A DNA stretch of 44,151 nucleotides, taken from assembly GCA_022791995.1 (NCBI GenBank), contig JAAWAD010000012.1:1-44151 (forward strand), read 5' to 3'. Below, piece by piece: positions 37,280-44,151 of this stretch (the stretch's first letter is position 1; each line of letters starts with the position of its first letter). Made by a program: the position numbers and the translations under genes. The notes under the pieces are model-generated. The model made no database searches. It was given only the letters and a program-made list of their open reading frames with translations, and was not told where the DNA came from. The DNA is from Lawsonibacter sp. (GTDB lineage Bacteria > Bacillota > Clostridia > Oscillospirales > Oscillospiraceae).

Positions 37280-38536
37280 ATGCGCCTGTTCCAGCCCAAA
37301 ATCGAGATCCTGGCCCGGCATACATCCGAAACCGGTCTGTTTCCCGCACAGCACCTCCTCCTCCAGGTGAAGAACGGCCTGGGCCGCCTGGGCTGGGAGC
37401 GCTGGGTGGGGGAGGATTTCCACGGCATCACCACCCGCTCCGCCCTGATGCTGGGGGAGGTCCCCCTGGCCCTGCTCCAGGACAGCGGCTGTCCCACCTG
37501 CGCCAGCCTGCTGGCGGCGGGGTACGGCCGTCCGGCGGATGACCCCGCCCTCCGGGCGCTGGCCCGCCGGATGAACGCCCCTTACCGGGGGCTGGAGGAC
37601 GCCCTGGCGCGGCTGTCCCCCCTCACCCGGCTGCTGAAAAGCGGCATGTACTTCCTGGCCCACGGGCAGGCCGTCCCCACTGACGGGGAAGGGCGCTTCT
37701 TCTGGAGCGTCCCCCCGGGGCCGGAGCCCTATCGGGCCACAGCCCAGTACTACGACCACACCAACTTCCGGGTGCTGGAAAGCGTGGGGTGGTTTCTCTA
37801 CCCCTCCCAGCCGGCGGACCGGCTGGACGGGGCCAGGGTGGAATATTACCGCAAAAAATTACAAACCGGAGAGGCCCTGCCACCCGTCCTGGCCTTCCAG
37901 GCCAGCAATGCCATGTGCGTCCTGCTGGACGGGCACCACCGCTGCGCCGCCTGCGCCCTGGAGGGGCAGACGGTCCCCGCCCTGGTCCTGTGCTCCTCCT
38001 GGATCTGCCGCTGGCAGGACGGGCGGGAGTGGATCGCCTGGCCCGCCGGAGACGGGGACCCCATTCCGGTCCTGCCCGGCTGGAAGGGGGTGCCCTGGGA
38101 GCGGAAGGACGCCCCGTTCCCCTTCCGGTTCTCCGCGGAGACGGCGCCCTCCTGGCCGGAGGCGTACCTCCGGGGGGCAGAAAAATACCCCACCGCCGTG
38201 GAGGCCGCCTACCTGTCCCTGTACCCGGAGGCGGAGCTGACGGCGGAGGGCCTGCGGGCCCTGGCCTGTACCGCCGCCGGGGAGGACGGCGAGGACGAGG
38301 TCGAGACCGCCTGCTTCCTGATGGACTACGCCTCCCGCCAGCCGGGGACCAACGCCAAGGCACTGGCCTTCGCCTTCACCGGGGAGGACGAGCGGCCCGA
38401 TCTGCGGGAGACGGCCTGCCGTATTTTGTGCCGCCTCAAGGGGGACCCAGAGATCGAGGACTTCTTCGTCCGCCTCCTGGTCTATGAGGAGGAGAACGCG
38501 GTGCTGCGGGCCATTGCGGACCGCTACTGGGAGTGA
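37280..38536 (+). CDS. Uncharacterised protein with ParB-like DGHHR motif
   Basis: A 418-residue protein of unknown role. The segment PPVLAFQASNAMCVLLDGHHRCAACALEG (positions about 206-234) resembles the ParB/sulfiredoxin-type nucleotide site (D-G-H-H/N-R). Before it are Cys in DSGCPTCAS; after it a Trp-rich stretch (CRWQDGREWIAWPAG), then a helical, repeat-like C-terminal part resembling HEAT-type helices (YASRQPGTNAKALAFAFTG, LLVYEEENAVLRAIADRYW). AGGAGAGG precedes the ATG, 20 bases after phoH. Confidence 0.78.
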   Translation: MRLFQPKIEILARHTSETGLFPAQHLLLQVKNGLGRLGWERWVGEDFHGITTRSALMLGEVPLALLQDSGCPTCASLLAAGYGRPADDPALRALARRMNAPYRGLEDALARLSPLTRLLKSGMYFLAHGQAVPTDGEGRFFWSVPPGPEPYRATAQYYDHTNFRVLESVGWFLYPSQPADRLDGARVEYYRKKLQTGEALPPVLAFQASNAMCVLLDGHHRCAACALEGQTVPALVLCSSWICRWQDGREWIAWPAGDGDPIPVLPGWKGVPWERKDAPFPFRFSAETAPSWPEAYLRGAEKYPTAVEAAYLSLYPEAELTAEGLRALACTAAGEDGEDEVETACFLMDYASRQPGTNAKALAFAFTGEDERPDLRETACRILCRLKGDPEIEDFFVRLLVYEEENAVLRAIADRYWE

Positions 38537-38542
38537 ACAAAA

Positions 38543-39001
38543 GTGAACAAAATGGAGCTGTTTGGTTATACTGTGGAGGTGGACGATGCCGCCACGCAGG
38601 ACTGGTACGCCCAGTCCGAGGGCTGGGACTGCCCCTGCGGCCACTGCCGGAATTTTCTCCAGCTGGCCCGGGAGCGGAAGCTGCCCGCCTTTCTGTTGGA
38701 GGCGTTGGACCGGCTGGGCATCCCCCCGGAGAAGGCCACCTATGTGTGCGAGTTCCACGAAAAGGACGGCCTGCTCCTCTACCAGGCCAGCTGGCGGGCC
38801 GCGGGACGCATCCTCCGGGAACCCGCCCAGGAGGTTTTCTCCTCCGAACAGGACTGTGGGACCTGCGGCCATGAGGTGTACCCCCACGGGGCCCCCGGCT
38901 TCCCGGAACCCCACTTCGACTTGATGTTTTTCCTGCGCCTGCCCTGGGTGCTGGACGAGCCGATTGACGGGCCTCTCCCAAAAAACACGGACATAGAATG
39001 A
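38543..39001 (+). CDS. Uncharacterised Cys-rich protein, 152 residues
   Basis: Not recognised. CPCGHC (about residues 30-35) and CGTCGHEVYPHG (about 105-116) could bind a metal, though the spacing is not that of a standard zinc ribbon. The end is rich in aromatic and acidic residues (FDLMFFLRLPWVLDEP). GTG 38543 is chosen as the start because GGGAG lies 9 bases upstream; ATG 38552 is possible. Six bases after the ParB-like gene, so co-transcribed. Confidence 0.72.
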   Translation: MNKMELFGYTVEVDDAATQDWYAQSEGWDCPCGHCRNFLQLARERKLPAFLLEALDRLGIPPEKATYVCEFHEKDGLLLYQASWRAAGRILREPAQEVFSSEQDCGTCGHEVYPHGAPGFPEPHFDLMFFLRLPWVLDEPIDGPLPKNTDIE

Positions 39002-39014
39002 AGGAGGCCAACAC

Positions 39015-39625
39015 ATGGTACAGGACGCCAAGCGTTTCCTATCCTATATCTGCCCCCACTGCCGGAAGACGGTGATTGTGGAGCGGGACCTGTTTTCTCT
39101 GGCAGCCTCCACGGCCCACATCCCCTGCCCCTGCGGCAAGTCGGAGCTGACGGTGGAGTTTCGCCCCACCCGGGTGCAGCTGACGGTGCCCTGTCTGTTC
39201 TGCGGACGGGACCACGCGGTCTCCTGCTCCTCTCAGGCCTTTGTCCGGGAGCGGGCCCTGGCCTTCTCCTGCGCGGCCTCCGGCCTGGACTGCTGCTACG
39301 TGGGGGAGGAGGGCCCGGTCTATGCCGCCGCCGCCCGGCTGGAGCAGGCGGTGGACAAGCTGGAGTCGGACTCCGCCGCCCAGGGGGCCTTTCTGGACGA
39401 GCTGGTGATGCACGAGGTGCTGGAGGAAATCCGGGACATCGCCCAGCGGGGCGGCATCACCTGCACCTGCGGGGGGCGGAACTGCTCCATCCAGGTGAAC
39501 TACAGCTCGGTGGACCTGCAATGCGGCCAGTGCGGGGCCCAGATGCGCATTCCCGCCGCCACTGCCGACGACATCGACGACATCTGCTGCAAAAATACCA
39601 TTTTGATCCGAGGGAAAGAACCACT

Positions 39626-39629
<4 letters not shown>
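39015..39629 (+). CDS. Uncharacterised zinc-ribbon-like protein
   Basis: A 204-residue soluble protein with four Cys pairs: CPHC (about 13-16), CPC (about 38-40), CLFC (about 60-63) and, near the end, CTCGG-x-x-C plus CGQCG. A helical middle (about 105-150, ARLEQAVDKLESD...) separates two putative zinc ribbons. GAAGGAGG precedes the ATG. Its stop overlaps the thioesterase start (ATGA). The role is unknown; nucleic-acid or protein binding is possible. Confidence 0.78.
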
Positions 39630-41901
<2,272 letters not shown>

Positions 41902-41916
41902 TTGCCGCCCTCTCTC

Positions 41917-41952
41917 CGAGTCCATGGCAGTACCTGTCATGGACTCGTTTTT
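41917..41952 (+). terminator. Terminator of guaB
   Basis: CGAGTCCATG (41917-41926), eleven-base loop, CATGGACTCG (41938-41947), TTTTT. Confidence 0.92.
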
Positions 41953-41956
41953 CGGC

Positions 41957-41985
41957 TTGCAATCCGGCCAGACCTATTGTAAAAT
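41957..41985 (+). promoter_or_regulatory. Sigma-A promoter of the DUF512 gene
   Basis: TTGCAA (41957-41962), spacer 17, TAAAAT (41980-41985). The predicted start near 41992 lies only 10 bases before the ATG at 42002 and downstream of the AGGAG at 41986-41990. Confidence 0.7.
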
Positions 41986-42001
41986 AGGAGCAGAATGGGG
42001 G

Positions 42002-43387
42002 ATGATAGCCATAAGCATGACAGCAATCCGGGGGGTAGACCCCAAAAGCCCGGCCAGACGGGCAGGAATCCGGCCCGGCGAACGCCTGACGGCAATCAAC
42101 GGCCACCCCATCGAAGACGTGCTGGACTACAAATTCTACAGCTACGACCCCCAGCTGGAGCTGACTCTGGAGAGCCCCGAGGGCGCTCGCCGGACGGTCC
42201 GCATCCGCAAGGGAGAGGGGGAGGACCTGGGGCTGGACTTCGAGACCTATCTGATGGACGCCGCCCGCTCCTGCGCCAACCGGTGCGTCTTCTGCTTTGT
42301 GGACCAGATGCCTCCGGGAATGCGGAAGAGCCTGTACTTCAAGGACGACGACGCCCGGCTGTCCTTCCTTCAGGGCAACTACCTCACCCTGACCAACCTG
42401 TCCCCCCGGGAGGTCCAGCGCATCTGCGATTTGCGGATTTCTCCCATCAACATCTCCGTCCACACCACCGACCGGGAGCTGCGCTGCAAGATGCTGAACA
42501 ATCCCCGGGCAGGGGAGGGCATCGACATTATGAAGCGGTTTCACGCCCATACTATCACCATGAACTGCCAGATTGTCGCCTGCCCCGGGCTGAACGACGG
42601 CCCTGTCCTGGACAAAACCCTGTCCGACTTGGCCGATATGTTTCCGGCGGTGAACAGCATCTCCGTGGTGCCGGTGGGGGTGACCAAATACCGCCAGGGA
42701 CTGTATCCCCTGCGGACCTACGACCGGGACAGCGCCGCCGCCCTCATCGGCCAGGTGGAGACCTTCGCCGCCCGCCACCTGGAGGAGCAGGGGACCCGGC
42801 TGGCCTGGTGCTCTGACGAGTTCTACCTGCTGGCCGGGCGGGACCTGCCCCCGGAGGAGTACTTTGAGGACTTCACCCAGCTAGACAACGGAGTGGGAAT
42901 GCTCACCCTCCTGTCCGGGGAGTTCCGCCGGGCCCTGGATTTGATGGAGCCGGAGGAGCTGGCCGGGGCCACCTCCTTCTCCATCGCCACCGGAGTCTCC
43001 GCCGCCCCCTGCCTGGAGCGGCTGGTGGGCATGGCCCGGAAAAAATGTGGCACAATACAGGGCAGCGTGTACCCCATTCGCAACCGCTTTTTCGGAGAGA
43101 CCATCACTGTGGCCGGCCTGGTCACCGGCGGGGACCTTATCGGCCAGCTTCAGGGGCAAAGCCTGGGACAGCGGCTCCTGATCCCCGCCAGTATGCTCCG
43201 CGCCGGAGAAAACGTGTTTCTGGACGATGTTACCACCGACGACGTGGAGCAGGCCCTGGGCGTCCCCGTCATCCCCGTCCCCCAGGACGGATACGAGCTG
43301 CTGGACGCCATCTGCGGCGTCCCCCTCACTCCTGAGGCCCGGCGGTCCGCCTGGGAAAACGAGGAATTTTACCGGTACAACCCGTAG
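42002..43387 (+). CDS. DUF512 family protein: PDZ plus radical-SAM-like protein
   Basis: A 461-residue protein. N-terminal PDZ-like domain (about 8-70: VDPKSPARRAGIRPGERLTAINGHPIED), then a radical SAM-type cluster motif CANRCVFC (Cx3Cx2C), FKDDDARLSFLQGNYLTLTN and the DUF512 region to the end (PCLERLVGMARKK, DDVTTDDVEQALGVPV). The reaction is not known; the family neighbours der in many Clostridia, as here. Two starts are possible, ATG 42002 and ATG 42017; the first is given for its AGGAG, the second fits the promoter better. Confidence 0.9.
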   Translation: MIAISMTAIRGVDPKSPARRAGIRPGERLTAINGHPIEDVLDYKFYSYDPQLELTLESPEGARRTVRIRKGEGEDLGLDFETYLMDAARSCANRCVFCFVDQMPPGMRKSLYFKDDDARLSFLQGNYLTLTNLSPREVQRICDLRISPINISVHTTDRELRCKMLNNPRAGEGIDIMKRFHAHTITMNCQIVACPGLNDGPVLDKTLSDLADMFPAVNSISVVPVGVTKYRQGLYPLRTYDRDSAAALIGQVETFAARHLEEQGTRLAWCSDEFYLLAGRDLPPEEYFEDFTQLDNGVGMLTLLSGEFRRALDLMEPEELAGATSFSIATGVSAAPCLERLVGMARKKCGTIQGSVYPIRNRFFGETITVAGLVTGGDLIGQLQGQSLGQRLLIPASMLRAGENVFLDDVTTDDVEQALGVPVIPVPQDGYELLDAICGVPLTPEARRSAWENEEFYRYNP

Positions 43388-43407
43388 GGCCTCTGCGGAG
43401 CCGCCCG

Positions 43408-43470
43408 TTGGGCTTTGCCCAAACTCGCCAGGGCTTTGCCCTGGACCCACCGCCCTTTGGAAAAGGGCGG
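43408..43470. repeat. Three consecutive palindromes before der
   Basis: TTGGGC-TTT-GCCCAA (43408-43422), CCAGGGC-TTT-GCCCTGG (43428-43444) and CCGCCCTTT-GGA-AAAGGGCGG (43450-43470) in a row, after a weaker GC-rich dyad at about 43388-43402. This layout is like the interspersed palindromic units seen in many GC-rich Clostridia. It may also end the DUF512 transcript, though no long T-run follows. Confidence 0.7.
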
Positions 43471-43504
43471 CCCGAAACTTCACTGCTGAAAGGGAGGGAT
43501 ACCT

Positions 43505-44151
43505 ATGAAACCTCTTGTTGCCATTGTGGGCCGGCCCAACGTGGGCAAGTCCATGCTGTTTAATAAGCTGTGCGGCCAGCGGCTTTCCATTGTGGAGGAC
43601 ACCCCCGGCGTGACCCGGGACCGGCTGTACGCCCCCTGCGAGTGGCGCAGCCGCGTCTTTGATCTGGTGGACACTGGAGGCATTGAGCCGGGGACGGACG
43701 ACCAGATTCTGTCCTTCATGCGGGAACAGGCAGAGATCGCCATCCAGGCGGCCACGGTCATCGTGCTGGTGTGCGATGTAAAAACCGGGCTGACCGCCGC
43801 CGACCAGGAGGTGGCCAATCTGCTCCTCCGCTCCCGGAAGCCGGTGGTGCTGGCGGTGAACAAGGCCGACCAGGTGGGCCGGGAAAACCCGGACATCTAC
43901 GAGTTTTACAACCTGGGCCTGGGGGACCCCATCGCCGTCTCCGCCATCCACGGCCACGGCACCGGGGACCTGCTGGACGCCTACTTCCTGTACTTCCCCC
44001 CGGAGAGTGCCGAGGAGGAAGAGGAGGACGTCATTCAGGTTGCCATCATCGGCAAACCCAACGTGGGCAAGTCCTCCCTGGTGAACCGCATCCTGGGGGA
44101 GGAGCGGGTCATCGTCTCCGACGTGGCAGGCACCACCCGGGACGCGGTGGA
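43505..44151 (+). CDS. der: Ribosome-assembly GTPase Der/EngA, N-terminal part (runs off the window)
   Basis: A double-Era-like GTPase needed for 50S subunit assembly; 215 residues are visible. First G domain: G1 [10 protein letters not shown]2/G3 [10 protein letters not shown] and DTGG, G4 NKAD, G5 SAIHG. An acidic linker ([10 protein letters not shown]) leads to the second G domain with G1 GKPNVGKSS and the start of G2 (AGTTRDAV). The usual Thr after GKS in the first P-loop is Met here. GGGAGGG precedes the ATG. Confidence 0.96.
   Translation, partial: MKPLVAIVGRPNVGKSMLFNKLCGQRLSIVEDTPGVTRDRLYAPCEWRSRVFDLVDTGGIEPGTDDQILSFMREQAEIAIQAATVIVLVCDVKTGLTAADQEVANLLLRSRKPVVLAVNKADQVGRENPDIYEFYNLGLGDPIAVSAIHGHGTGDLLDAYFLYFPPESAEEEEEDVIQVAIIGKPNVGKSSLVNRILGEERVIVSDVAGTTRDAV

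Overview
The window is chromosomal DNA from a high-GC, spore-forming, anaerobic Firmicute. The best fit is the class Clostridia, family Oscillospiraceae (the Flavonifractor/Intestinimonas/Lawsonibacter neighbourhood). This rests on the spoIIIAA-AH operon, yqfC-yqfD, spoVAD-spoVAE and an alpha/beta-type SASP (endospores), a rubredoxin-fused flavodiiron protein (oxygen tolerance in an anaerobe), CIRCE operators, strong AGGAGG ribosome sites, GC-rich codon use, and a gut-Clostridia type of sortase pilus locus. The species assignment is inference. No rRNA, tRNA, CRISPR array, transposase or phage gene was seen.

Layout. 1-2.5 kb: heat-shock block (clpB, cut by the window edge; hsp20) with two CIRCE operators, one shared divergently with a D-2-hydroxyacid dehydrogenase. 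2.5-5.2 kb: polar amino-acid ABC importer (binding protein, permease, ATPase). 5.2-5.6 kb: SASP gene followed by a long rod-like structured RNA/terminator. 5.7-9.6 kb, minus strand: thiamine diphosphokinase, a sugar-nucleotidyltransferase and a NYN/OST-HTH protein in one operon, then the sporulation pair yqfC-yqfD. 9.6-14.5 kb, plus strand: the complete eight-gene spoIIIA operon with overlapping stops and starts. 14.5-19.5 kb, minus strand: flavodiiron-rubredoxin protein, LytR-CpsA-Psr protein, an ECF sigma factor with a membrane partner, and a ribbon-helix-helix protein. 19.6-22.3 kb, plus strand: small unknown gene, an ABC-F protein with decayed ATPase motifs, a HAD phosphatase. 22.3-23.7 kb: spoVAE and spoVAD without a neighbouring spoVAC.

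23.8-36.1 kb is the accessory heart of the window. It is a minus-strand surface-assembly locus that reads coiled-coil protein, signal peptidase I, a 1451-residue LPXTG adhesin, major pilin, class C sortase, second LPXTG (CnaB) protein and a second sortase. Upstream lie a BTAD-domain regulator on the same strand and a small divergent gene. The adhesin begins with 21 tandem Cys/His units of the form C-x(4-13)-H-x-H-x(3-4)-C ahead of a fibro-slime/PA14-like domain. The units look like an extracellular metal-binding or disulfide-bonded stalk, and this array is the most unusual object in the window.

36.2-44.2 kb, plus strand: phoH, three poorly known genes (one with a ParB-like DGHHR motif, two Cys-rich), an acyl-ACP thioesterase, guaB, a PDZ/radical-SAM DUF512 protein, a cluster of three palindromes, and der, which is cut by the window end. 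Promoters and terminators are annotated where hexamers or stem-loops can be read. No expression data support them.
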